From NCBI GenBank assembly GCA_023411445.1, contig JAEYOT010000557.1, forward strand, positions 1 to 7,512: a stretch of DNA of 7,512 bases, given 5' to 3'. A program made the position numbers and the translations under genes. Positions 1-5,508 of this stretch are shown here, piece by piece. Under the pieces are notes generated by a model. That model was not told where the DNA came from and searched no databases. It worked only from the letters and a program-made list of their open reading frames with translations. Positions within the stretch are counted from its first letter, which is position 1. Every line of letters starts with the position of its first letter. The DNA comes from Pseudomonadota bacterium (lineage in GTDB: Bacteria; Myxococcota_A; Polyangia; Polyangiales; Polyangiaceae).

Positions 1-1136
1 GTCGGCAGCGCCACGAGCCCAGCCGTGAGCAGCACCGTCCGCGCCAGCGGCGTGACGTTGCGAGCGACGAGGAGCCACAAGTAACCCGGAGTGGTGATCC
101 AGAGCGCGAGCCCGTGCCCGTTGATCTGCACGGGGCCGCCGTCAGCCGGGAGCCACGGCAAGCTGGTGAGCATGACGCCCAGGTTCTTCGCCAAGTAGTG
201 GTAGTCGAACAGACCCCACTTCGCGATGCGCTTGGCCCAGCCCACCGCTAGGTAGCGGTAGCCGACCTCGAACGGATCGTTGAAGCGGGCCGCGTTGTGC
301 CCCAGCGTGAGCGCGAGCACGAGCGCGACCGGGAGCGCGAAGGTGACGAGCAAACGGCCGAGGCGCGCCGCGTCGACGCTTTGCAGCAGGCCGGGTCCGC
401 GCGGCACGGCGACGCGCGTGACCCGTACCGCTTCGAGCACGAACAGCGGTGCCGCCAGCAGCAGCGGCGTACGCGTCGCAAACGCGAGCGCCAGGCACAA
501 CCCCGAGAGCAGCGGACGCTCCGCGCCGAGCGCAAACAGCAGGTACGCGCACGTGAGCACGGCAGCGACCACGTGAGCCGCAAACCAGACGGTGCCCTGC
601 AGCGCGCTGAAGAAGTACACGCTGCCAAAGCAGAACAGCCCCGAGAGCACCACGTTGTCCAGCTGGCCACGCCGTGACTCACCGCTGTGCGACAGCTTCT
701 CCAGCGCCAAGAACAGGAGCGCCGGCGCGAGCCCGGCCAAGAGTAGGAACACGAGCCCATCGGGCACGGCGGCAGCGCCGCCAGCGAGCGCCACCAGCGG
801 CCAGAGCAACAGGCTCGGCAACGGCGGAAACACCACGAACCACTTGCCGTCGTAGCGCGCGAAGTCGTTGTTCAGCGCGTAGTCCGGCGGGGCGCCGCCC
901 AAGTCGAGCTGCCCGCGCTGCCAAGCCTCCGCCAAGAGCGCGAAGTGGTTGTAGCGGGTGTGCTCGCGCAACAGCTCGCCCGGAGCGCACGCCAACAACA
1001 CGAGCGTGGCCACGACGTAGACGCCGAGCGCGATCAGCAGTCGGCGCTTCGCCTCGCTCACCTCGAGCCGCGGCGCCGGGGGAGCGTCGACCGAAGCGCG
1101 CTCGCTCTCTCCCTCGACGGTCACCATCTTTCCCAT
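1..1136 (-). CDS. Polytopic membrane protein, GT-C glycosyltransferase-like (partial, C-terminus beyond left edge)
   Basis: An open frame without stops runs leftward from ATG at 1136 to the window edge, giving 378 codons and no stop, so the C-terminus is missing. A second in-frame ATG at 1127 (Met4) is possible; neither has a clear ribosome binding site. The protein begins with about 30 polar residues. Hydrophobic segments follow at about 32-52, 102-120, 125-145, 162-178, 185-203, 208-220, 222-236, 262-278 and, near the edge, 343-358 and 365-378. Between the first two lies a polar loop with RYNHFALLAEAW (61-72) and a YDGKWFVVFPPLPSLLL stretch (95-111). Further on there is FNDPFEVGYRY (285-295). 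In my recollection these resemble motifs of uncharacterised membrane proteins annotated as glycosyltransferase family 39/GT-C, which use lipid-linked sugars on the outer face of the inner membrane. No obvious catalytic DD/DE pair is visible, so enzyme activity is unproven. It is transcribed away from the fatty acid genes and is probably unrelated to them. Confidence 0.75.
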   Translation of the reverse strand, partial: MGKMVTVEGESERASVDAPPAPRLEVSEAKRRLLIALGVYVVATLVLLACAPGELLREHTRYNHFALLAEAWQRGQLDLGGAPPDYALNNDFARYDGKWFVVFPPLPSLLLWPLVALAGGAAAVPDGLVFLLLAGLAPALLFLALEKLSHSGESRRGQLDNVVLSGLFCFGSVYFFSALQGTVWFAAHVVAAVLTCAYLLFALGAERPLLSGLCLALAFATRTPLLLAAPLFVLEAVRVTRVAVPRGPGLLQSVDAARLGRLLVTFALPVALVLALTLGHNAARFNDPFEVGYRYLAVGWAKRIAKWGLFDYHYLAKNLGVMLTSLPWLPADGGPVQINGHGLALWITTPGYLWLLVARNVTPLARTVLLTAGLVALP

Positions 1137-1213
1137 ACCAAACTCGGGCGACGCCGCCTGCAAAAGCAGACCTTTTTGCGCTCCTGCCCTGCCCGCGCTA
1201 GAGCCCTGGCAAC
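1137..1213. promoter_or_regulatory. Divergent intergenic region, promoters for both directions expected
   Basis: This 77-bp gap lies between two genes that face away from each other, so it should hold the promoter of the leftward membrane protein and that of the yceD-rpmF-fab run. It contains the only T-rich patch nearby (CTTTTTGCG near 1172). A rightward TTGCGC (1176-1181) lies 17 bp before TAGAGC (1199-1204), but the match to the -10 consensus is poor and would leave almost no leader before the ATG at 1214. A weak CAAAA/TTTTG inverted pair spans 1161-1178. The exact promoter positions cannot be fixed by eye. Confidence 0.4.
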
Positions 1214-1891
1214 ATGTCACGCCCGGAGCTGGTCGTGCCCGTCGCTGATCTGGAGCGCGGCCCCAAACACGTTGAGTTCGCTTTGTCCGAAGCTTGGCTC
1301 CGGCGCGCCTTGGAGGGGACCGACGCCAGCGTGGTGGCGCCGGGCAAGCTGGACGTGACGCTGAGCAAGAACGGCGGCGAGGTGCTCGTGCGCGGGGCGG
1401 TGGAGGCTGACCTGACCATGCCCTGCGTCGTGACCCTGGATCCGGTGCCGGTCCCGGTTCGGACAGAAATTTTGCTGATGCTGTCGCCGGAGACGAACGC
1501 CGCCACGGGGCGTGAGCCGGCGCCCGGCGCTCGGCGTCGCGGCCCACGGGCCGGCAAAGGAGCGGCCGGTGAGCACGCTGCGGAACGCGGAAAAAGCGGC
1601 GGAAAAGGTGACGGTCACTGGGAGGACACGCCGGTGCTCACCGACGAGGAAGCCGGTAAAGACACGTACAGCGGCCATGAAATCGTGCTCGATGACTTCG
1701 CCCGCGAGTTCATCATCCTCGAGCTTCCGATGTTCCCGCGCCGTTCGGACTTGCCAACGGACAGCTCTGCGGCTAACCCTCCGCTCCCCGCTGACAGCCG
1801 GCCGGAGGGCGACAAGCCTCTGGACCCGCGGTTGTCACCGCTAGCCGAGCTGAAGAGCCGGCTCGAGCAGCAGAAGATCAAGAAGGAGTAA
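1214..1891 (+). CDS. yceD: YceD/DUF177 family protein with long polar linker
   Basis: The product has 225 residues, whereas family members are usually about 170-180. DUF177 (YceD) proteins are found next to rpmF in most bacteria; a role in rRNA or ribosome metabolism has been proposed, and the plant homologue is needed for 23S rRNA accumulation. Visible family features are the N-terminal beta-rich half with the VEADLTMPC stretch (63-71), the DTYSGHEIVLDDFAREFIILELPM core (150-173) and the C-terminal DPRLSPLAELK (204-214). Between about 96 and 138 is an inserted linker rich in G, K, R, A and E. Only one cysteine (C71) remains; the C-terminal cysteine cluster found in many members is missing and replaced by a Pro/Asp/Ser-rich stretch (180-203). 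The start at 1214 has only a weak ribosome binding site but gives the expected N-terminus. It lies 5 bp before rpmF, so the two are almost certainly co-transcribed. Confidence 0.88.
   Translation: MSRPELVVPVADLERGPKHVEFALSEAWLRRALEGTDASVVAPGKLDVTLSKNGGEVLVRGAVEADLTMPCVVTLDPVPVPVRTEILLMLSPETNAATGREPAPGARRRGPRAGKGAAGEHAAERGKSGGKGDGHWEDTPVLTDEEAGKDTYSGHEIVLDDFAREFIILELPMFPRRSDLPTDSSAANPPLPADSRPEGDKPLDPRLSPLAELKSRLEQQKIKKE
1883..1888 (+). promoter_or_regulatory. Ribosome binding site of rpmF (supports a GTG start)
   Basis: AAGGAG lies 8 nt before the GTG at 1897 and inside the last codons of yceD. This placement, together with the universal MAVPKRR beginning of L32, fixes the non-ATG start and suggests translational coupling to yceD. 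Confidence 0.85.
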
Positions 1892-1896
1892 TCCTC

Positions 1897-2088
1897 GTGG
1901 CCGTTCCGAAACGACGCAAGAGCAGCAGCAGGCGCGACATGCGCAGGGCCCAACACGACAAGGTCACGGCCCCGAACGTGATTCCTTGTCCTAGCTGCTC
2001 GGCGCCGATGGTTCCTCATCGCGTTTGCCCGGGCTGCGGATTTTACAACGGCCGCGCCGTCGTCAAGAACGACGCCGCCCAGAGCTGA
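1897..2088 (+). CDS. rpmF: 50S ribosomal protein L32
   Basis: The 63-residue product is a normal-length bacterial L32, a small basic protein of the large ribosomal subunit. It begins MAVPKRRKSSSRRDMRRAQH, the classic family start, and carries the zinc-ribbon form with C31-x2-C34 and C44-x2-C47 followed by GFYNGR (48-53). All four zinc ligands are present, so this is the zinc-binding (C+) paralogue type rather than a cysteine-less copy. The start codon is GTG, supported by AAGGAG 8 nt upstream. It follows yceD by 5 bp, a pairing conserved across bacteria. The next gene in many genomes would be plsX; here fabH follows after a gap of 145 bp that contains a strong hairpin. Confidence 0.97.
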   Translation: MAVPKRRKSSSRRDMRRAQHDKVTAPNVIPCPSCSAPMVPHRVCPGCGFYNGRAVVKNDAAQS

Positions 2089-2116
2089 AGCGCCCGCGGG
2101 CTTTCACCGAGGCGCG

Positions 2117-2146
2117 CAGGCTGACGCACGGCGTTGCGTCAGCCTG
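2117..2146 (+). promoter_or_regulatory. Strong 12-bp hairpin between rpmF and fabH
   Basis: CAGGCTGACGCA (2117-2128) and TGCGTCAGCCTG (2135-2146) are perfect inverted repeats around a 6-nt loop (CGGCGT). No T-run follows, so it is not a standard intrinsic terminator. A second pairing, CGCACGG (2125-2131) with CCGTGCG (2148-2154), excludes the first because both use 2125-2128. GCGTTGC occurs twice (2131-2137 and 2152-2158). It may attenuate, protect or process the message between L32 and the fatty acid genes; the structure is seen, the role is inferred. Confidence 0.6.
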
Positions 2147-2188
2147 TCCGTGCGTTGCAGCCGGCGCTCCCCCGAACGAGGGGACAGC

Positions 2189-2199
2189 TGGTTGAACCA
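2189..2199. promoter_or_regulatory. Short palindrome upstream of fabH, possible operator
   Basis: TGGTT-G-AACCA is an 11-bp palindrome 35 bp before the fabH start. With its left flank (AGCTGGT, 2186-2192) it partly resembles the published FadR operator of enterobacteria, but the right half diverges and a FadR orthologue is not expected in this lineage. It may be a site for another fatty-acid-responsive repressor or chance. Confidence 0.25.
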
Positions 2200-2218
2200 T
2201 TTCTGGTGACGCGCTCGC

Positions 2219-2226
2219 GAGGTGAT
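2219..2226 (+). promoter_or_regulatory. Ribosome binding site of fabH
   Basis: GAGGTGAT is an 8-nt match to the 16S anti-Shine-Dalgarno tail and ends 7 nt before the ATG at 2234. It overlaps the upstream in-frame GTG at 2222, which therefore is unlikely to be the start. Confidence 0.85.
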
Positions 2227-2233
2227 CGTATCG

Positions 2234-3241
2234 ATGGCGGGTATGCCGAGCGACACTGCCCCCAAGAGCCGAATTCTCGGTACGGGCGCCTACACGCCTG
2301 ATCGAGTCTTGAGCAATACCGACCTCGAGCGGCTGGTCGATACGTCGGACGCTTGGATCACCGAGCGCACCGGGATCCGAGAGCGTCGCATCGCCGCAGA
2401 CGATCAAGCCTCTAGCGACATGGCGCTGATCGCCGCGCAGCGCGCGCTCGAGGCAGCAGGTCTCACCGCGAAGGACCTGGACATGATCATCGTCGGCACG
2501 GTCACGCCGGATCTGCCGATGCCCGCCTGCGCCGCGATCCTGCAGCAGAAGCTCGGCGCGGACGCGATCCCGGCGTTCGACATCTCCGCCGCTTGCGCTG
2601 GCTTCATCTACGCGATGTCGATCGCGGATCAGTTCATCCGCTCGGGCGCGCAGAAGCACGTGCTGATCGTCGGCGTGGAGCTTTTGAGCCGCATCCTCAA
2701 CTGGAAGGATCGCACCACCTGCGTGCTGTTCGGTGACGGCGCGGGCGCGGCCGTGCTCGGCCCAGCCAAGGACGACGGCGCCGGCATCCTCTCCACCAAG
2801 CTGTACACGGACTCGTCGCTGGTCGGCTCGCTGTGCATCCCGGGCGGCGGCAGCAAAGAGCGCCTCACGCCTGACGCCCTCGCGCTGTCGCGTGACAAGG
2901 TGCACATGGCCGGTCAGGACATCTTCAAGGTCGCGGTCAAGAACCTGACCTCGGCTTCGCGCTCGGCGCTGGAGCAGGCCAACCTCTCGCCCTCGGCCGT
3001 GCGCTGGGTGGTGCCGCACCAAGCCAACCTGCGCATCATCGCGCAGGTCGCGCAGCGTCTGGATATTCCGCTCGAGCGCTTCGTGCTCAACATCGAGCGC
3101 TACGGCAACACGTCAAGCGCGTCGATCCCGATCGCGCTGGATGAAGCCGTGCGCGACGGCCGCATCGCCAGCGGCGACACGGTGCTGATGTGCGCCTTGG
3201 GCGCGGGCATCTCGTGGGGGAGCGCGCTGGTTCGCGTGTGA
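2234..3241 (+). CDS. fabH: Beta-ketoacyl-ACP synthase III (KAS III)
   Basis: FabH condenses an acyl-CoA primer (typically acetyl-CoA or a branched acyl-CoA) with malonyl-ACP to start fatty acid synthesis in the cytoplasm. The chosen start gives 335 residues, slightly longer than E. coli FabH (317) because of a polar N-terminal extension before SRILGTGAYTPDRVLSN. The catalytic triad is intact: C121 in DISAACAGF, H262 in VVPHQANLR and N292 in ERYGNTSSAS. The SDAWITERTGIRERR region near the N-terminus and the GAGISWGSALVR end match the KAS III thiolase fold. The ATG at 2234 is preferred over GTG 2222 because a strong GAGGTGAT sits between them. Another in-frame ATG at 2243 cannot be excluded. 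fabD follows 37 bp downstream. The primer preference (straight or branched) cannot be read from the sequence by eye. Confidence 0.97.
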   Translation: MAGMPSDTAPKSRILGTGAYTPDRVLSNTDLERLVDTSDAWITERTGIRERRIAADDQASSDMALIAAQRALEAAGLTAKDLDMIIVGTVTPDLPMPACAAILQQKLGADAIPAFDISAACAGFIYAMSIADQFIRSGAQKHVLIVGVELLSRILNWKDRTTCVLFGDGAGAAVLGPAKDDGAGILSTKLYTDSSLVGSLCIPGGGSKERLTPDALALSRDKVHMAGQDIFKVAVKNLTSASRSALEQANLSPSAVRWVVPHQANLRIIAQVAQRLDIPLERFVLNIERYGNTSSASIPIALDEAVRDGRIASGDTVLMCALGAGISWGSALVRV

Positions 3242-3247
3242 CACTTT

Positions 3248-3262
3248 CGCCGCGTAGCGGCG
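3248..3262 (+). promoter_or_regulatory. Small hairpin between fabH and fabD
   Basis: CGCCGC (3248-3253) and GCGGCG (3257-3262) form a perfect 6-bp GC stem with a 3-nt GTA loop. It starts 6 nt after the fabH stop and ends 4 nt before the fabD ribosome binding site. No T-run follows. It could hinder ribosome sliding or protect the message; function is inferred. Confidence 0.45.
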
Positions 3263-3266
3263 CAGC

Positions 3267-3272
3267 AAGGAG
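3267..3272 (+). promoter_or_regulatory. Ribosome binding site of fabD (supports a TTG start)
   Basis: AAGGAG ends 6 nt before the TTG at 3279. The next in-frame ATG (3327) would remove the conserved GQGTQ segment, so TTG is the start. Confidence 0.85.
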
Positions 3273-3278
3273 CCTTCT

Positions 3279-4217
3279 TTGACGACGGCATGGCTATTCC
3301 CCGGGCAAGGTACGCAAGCTGTAGGTATGGGCAAGGAGCTGTACCAGAGCTCACCTGCCGCGCGACGAGTCTGGGAGCGCGCCGACGCCGCGCTCGGCTT
3401 CTCGCTCAAGAACCTGTGCTTCGAAGGTCCTGAAGCGCAGCTCACGCTCACCAAGCACGCGCAGCCTGCCATCGTCACGACCAGCATCGCGGCACTGGCA
3501 GCGATCCGCGAAGCGCTGCCGGAGCTCGCGCTGCCCAGCTTCGCCGCCGGTCACTCGCTCGGTGAGTACAGCGCGCTCGTGGCGGCGGACGCGCTCTCAT
3601 TGGAGGACGCGGTGCGGCTCGTGCACCTGCGCGGCCAAGCCATGCAGGAAGCGGTGCCGGAAGGTCTCGGCGGCATGGCCGCGATCATGGGCGGCGACCC
3701 CGCGGCAGTGCGCACGCTGTGTGAGGACGCCGCGCAAGGCGAGGTCGTCTCACCGGCGAATTTCAACGCCCCCGGGCAGATCGTGATCTCCGGCCACAAG
3801 ACGGCCGTGGCACGCGCCTCCGCGCTCGCGGCAGAGCGCAAGCTCAAGGCCATCGTGCTCAACGTCAGCGCGCCGTTCCACTGCTCGCTGATGGCGCCCG
3901 CAGCGCTGCGGATGAAAGAGGCCCTGGCCCAGCTCACGCCCGGCGCGCTCGCCTTCCCAGTGCTGCCCAACGTGGAAGCTGCACCGAACCAGGACGCGTC
4001 ACGCGTCGCGGAGCTCTTGGTGCGTCAGGTGGATTCGCCAGTCCGCTGGGAGGAGACGATCGCCGCGATGGCTGAGACCGGCGTCACCCGCGCTCTCGAG
4101 ATCGGCCCGGGCAAGGTGCTGGCCGGCCTCACCAAGCGCATCGACAAGCGCATCAGCGTGCTTTCGGTCGGGGACGCAGAGTCCGTAGCGAAAGTGGCAG
4201 AATTCCTCGCCGGCTAG
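3279..4217 (+). CDS. fabD: Malonyl-CoA:ACP transacylase
   Basis: FabD moves the malonyl group from CoA to the phosphopantetheine arm of AcpP, supplying the two-carbon donor used by FabH and FabF. At 312 residues it is close to E. coli FabD (309). The family motifs are in register with that enzyme: FPGQGTQ at 7-13 (oxyanion region), the nucleophile S93 in GHSLGE, R118 in LRGQAM, which holds the malonyl carboxylate, and the catalytic H201 in SAPFHCSLM. EIGPGKVLAGL closes the protein. Translation starts at TTG, the only plausible start since the first in-frame ATG would delete the GQGTQ motif; an AAGGAG is correctly spaced. A rare start codon may lower its yield relative to its neighbours. It follows fabH by 37 bp and precedes fabG by 147 bp. 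Confidence 0.97.
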   Translation: MTTAWLFPGQGTQAVGMGKELYQSSPAARRVWERADAALGFSLKNLCFEGPEAQLTLTKHAQPAIVTTSIAALAAIREALPELALPSFAAGHSLGEYSALVAADALSLEDAVRLVHLRGQAMQEAVPEGLGGMAAIMGGDPAAVRTLCEDAAQGEVVSPANFNAPGQIVISGHKTAVARASALAAERKLKAIVLNVSAPFHCSLMAPAALRMKEALAQLTPGALAFPVLPNVEAAPNQDASRVAELLVRQVDSPVRWEETIAAMAETGVTRALEIGPGKVLAGLTKRIDKRISVLSVGDAESVAKVAEFLAG

Positions 4218-4218
4218 G

Positions 4219-4237
4219 CGTTACGCGACGCGTAACG
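4219..4237. promoter_or_regulatory. 19-bp perfect palindrome just after fabD
   Basis: CGTTACGCG-A-CGCGTAACG has perfect 9-nt arms around a single base, one nucleotide past the fabD stop. As RNA it gives an 8-bp stem with a 3-nt loop. A further inverted pair, CGGCTCG (4236-4242) with CGAGCCG (4264-4270), follows across a C-rich stretch. No T-run is present. The near-zero spacer is typical of a dimeric repressor operator as well as of an RNA hairpin; either reading is inference. Confidence 0.45.
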
Positions 4238-4281
4238 GCTCGGCCCGCCCGCCCGGCCCCCAGCGAGCCGCGTAAGACATT

Positions 4282-4314
4282 TTGCGCTCGACACGCGCCG
4301 TTGCGTGCTAAAGA
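4282..4314 (+). promoter_or_regulatory. Candidate promoter for fabG(-acpP-fabF)
   Basis: In the 147-bp gap before fabG, TGC-TAAAGA (TAAAGA at 4309-4314) looks like an extended -10 element. Upstream is TCGACA (4288-4293) at a short 15-bp spacing, or TTGCGC (4282-4287) at a long 21-bp spacing. The inverted pair CACGC (4292-4296) and GCGTG (4303-4307) overlaps the spacer and could be an operator. The consensus fit is only moderate. Confidence 0.3.
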
Positions 4315-4364
4315 CGCGCGCTCACGGCGGTTTTCCCGCGCTTTGTGAAGGACCTGGTACGTCA

Positions 4365-5111
4365 ATGTTCGATCTCAGCGGCAAGGTAGCGCTCGTCACG
4401 GGTGGCTCGCGCGGCATCGGTCGTGCGGCGGCTCTGGCGCTCGGCAAGCAGGGGGCCCACGTCGTCGTCAACTACGTGAGCAACGAAGGTGCGGCGCGCG
4501 AAGTGGCGGACGCCATCGCGGCCGCGGGCGGCAAGGCGGAGATCGTCCAGTTCGACGTCGGCAACGGCGAAGCCGCAGAGAAGGCGATCGCGGACGTCGC
4601 CAAGCGGCTCGGGCGCTTGGACATCCTGGTGTGCAGCGCGGGCATCTCGATCGACGGCCTGCTGCTCCGCCTCAAGGAGGAGGATTTCGACCGCATCCTC
4701 GCGGTCAACGTGAAAGGCGCTGTCGCCTGCGCGCGCGCCGCGACCAAGGTCATGATGCGCGCCAAGACCGGGCGAGTCATCTTCCTCTCCAGCGTCGTCG
4801 GCGAGATGGGCAACGCGGGGCAGACTGCCTACTCGGCGTCGAAGGCGGCGCTGCTCGGCGTCACCAAGTCCATGGCGCGCGAGCTCGCGTCGCGCTTCAT
4901 CACCGTGAACGCCATCACGCCGGGCTTCATCGACACGGACATGACCGGCGCGCTCACGGACGAGCAGAAGACGAGCATCAACCAGAACATCCCCCTGGGT
5001 AGGACGGGCAAGCCCGAAGAGATCGCGGCGGCCGTCGTCTACCTCGCCTCCGACGAGGCGGGCTACATCACCGGCCAGGCGCTGCGCGTCAACGGCGGCA
5101 TGTACATGTAA
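4365..5111 (+). CDS. fabG: 3-oxoacyl-ACP reductase
   Basis: FabG is the NADPH-dependent short-chain dehydrogenase that reduces 3-oxoacyl-ACP to 3-hydroxyacyl-ACP in each elongation cycle. The 248 residues match the family length (E. coli 244). The nucleotide-binding TGGSRGIGR lies at 12-20, and the catalytic residues are N115 (AVNVKG), S143 (LSSVVGE), Y156 and K160 (YSASK). The C-terminus shows YITGQALRVNGGMYM, as in true FabG proteins. The NNAG motif that normally follows strand beta-4 is replaced by C90-S91-A92-G93. An in-frame GTG at 4305 would add 20 non-conserved residues; ATG 4365 starts exactly where the family does (MFDLSGKVALVTGG) and has GAAGGA 12 nt upstream, a rather wide spacing. 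Gaps of about 140 bp on both sides set fabG apart inside the cluster. Confidence 0.96.
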   Translation: MFDLSGKVALVTGGSRGIGRAAALALGKQGAHVVVNYVSNEGAAREVADAIAAAGGKAEIVQFDVGNGEAAEKAIADVAKRLGRLDILVCSAGISIDGLLLRLKEEDFDRILAVNVKGAVACARAATKVMMRAKTGRVIFLSSVVGEMGNAGQTAYSASKAALLGVTKSMARELASRFITVNAITPGFIDTDMTGALTDEQKTSINQNIPLGRTGKPEEIAAAVVYLASDEAGYITGQALRVNGGMYM

Positions 5112-5114
5112 AAC

Positions 5115-5168
5115 TTGAGGTTTTCGGCGAGGAGCCGGCGCGAGCCGGCGAGCCGCCGAAGGCCTTGG
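5115..5168 (+). promoter_or_regulatory. Long two-part hairpin with GCGA tetraloop between fabG and acpP
   Basis: TTGAGGTTTTCGGCG (5115-5129) pairs along 15 positions with CGCCGAAGGCCTTGG (5154-5168), including five G-U pairs. Inside, GCCGGC (5134-5139) pairs with GCCGGC (5144-5149) around the loop GCGA, which fits the stable GNRA class. A symmetric 4x4 internal loop (AGGA/GAGC) joins the stems. It begins 3 nt after the fabG stop and has no T-run. It could be a processing or stability element separating fabG from acpP; the fold is seen, the role inferred. Confidence 0.6.
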
Positions 5169-5193
5169 ACTCGCGACTGAATCTAGCTAACGG
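5165..5193 (+). promoter_or_regulatory. Weak candidate promoter for acpP
   Basis: TTGGAC (5165-5170) is followed after 17 bp by TAACGG (5188-5193), and the region 5180-5212 is noticeably richer in A/T than its surroundings. Since acpP is usually expressed far above its neighbours, a private promoter here is plausible, but the box matches are poor. Confidence 0.22.
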
Positions 5194-5213
5194 TTCGAAA
5201 AATCCCTGCAAAT

Positions 5214-5242
5214 GGGGCGACCTCTCTGGTAGGAGGCGCCCC
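5214..5242 (+). promoter_or_regulatory. Hairpin abutting the acpP ribosome binding site
   Basis: GGGGCG (5214-5219) pairs with CGCCCC (5237-5242); after a bulged A5220, CCTCT (5221-5225) pairs with GGAGG (5232-5236, one G-U). The loop is CTGGTA. The stem locks up a first AGGAGG (5231-5236), and the real GGAGG (5244-5248) starts 2 nt after it, 4 nt before the ATG. CCTC (5221-5224) could alternatively pair with GAGG of the real site. This suggests control of acpP translation; inferred. Confidence 0.5.
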
Positions 5243-5252
5243 TGGAGGCATC

Positions 5253-5501
5253 ATGGCTGAAGGTCGGAACGTAACCGCCGAAGTAAAGCGGATCATCAAA
5301 GAACAGCTCGACGTGGACGAGAAGGACATCAAGCCGGAGTCTACGTTCATCGACGACCTCGGTGCTGACTCGCTCGGTCTGGTGGAGCTGGTCCTGGCCT
5401 TCGAAGAAGCCTTCGAGATCGACATCCCCGACGAGGACACCGAGAAGATTCGCTCGGTTCAGGACGCCGTGGACTACATCGAGAAGCACCTGGCGGGCTG
5501 A
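5253..5501 (+). CDS. acpP: Acyl carrier protein
   Basis: AcpP carries the growing acyl chain on a 4'-phosphopantetheine arm between all enzymes of type II fatty acid synthesis and on to lipid synthesis. The 82-residue acidic protein has the usual length. The attachment serine is S40 in [10 protein letters not shown], followed by helix II recognition residues and the [26 protein letters not shown] end typical of primary-metabolism ACPs. The usual D/M after DSL is G42-L43 here, a mild variation. The ATG has GGAGG only 4 nt upstream, directly after a stable hairpin. The gene sits between fabG (141 bp away) and fabF (93 bp away), with hairpins on both sides, an arrangement that would allow its message level to differ from its neighbours. 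Confidence 0.97.
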   Translation: MAEGRNVTAEVKRIIKEQLDVDEKDIKPESTFIDDLGADSLGLVELVLAFEEAFEIDIPDEDTEKIRSVQDAVDYIEKHLAG

Positions 5502-5508
5502 AGCATCA

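Noticed and set aside
142..990. Leftward frames 142-552, 248-760 and 679-990 in the membrane protein region
   Set aside because: They are in other frames than the continuous membrane-protein frame (1136 to 1), and are Arg/Ser- or Ala-rich without motifs.
280..1358. Rightward frames across 280-1358
   Set aside because: They are antisense to the membrane protein and, at the end, overlap yceD; their products are Arg/Ala-rich with no motifs.
2063..3022. Leftward open frame of 319 codons opposite fabH
   Set aside because: It overlaps the intact fabH and has shadow-type composition without any recognisable domain.
4352..4360. ACCTGGTAC before fabG, reminiscent of the core of the FapR operator
   Set aside because: Only the core matches, the flanking arms are absent, and FapR is known from Firmicutes, not from this type of genome.
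4305..4364. Upstream GTG start for fabG at 4305
   Set aside because: It would add 20 non-conserved residues before the family's normal beginning; the ATG at 4365 matches FabG proteins.
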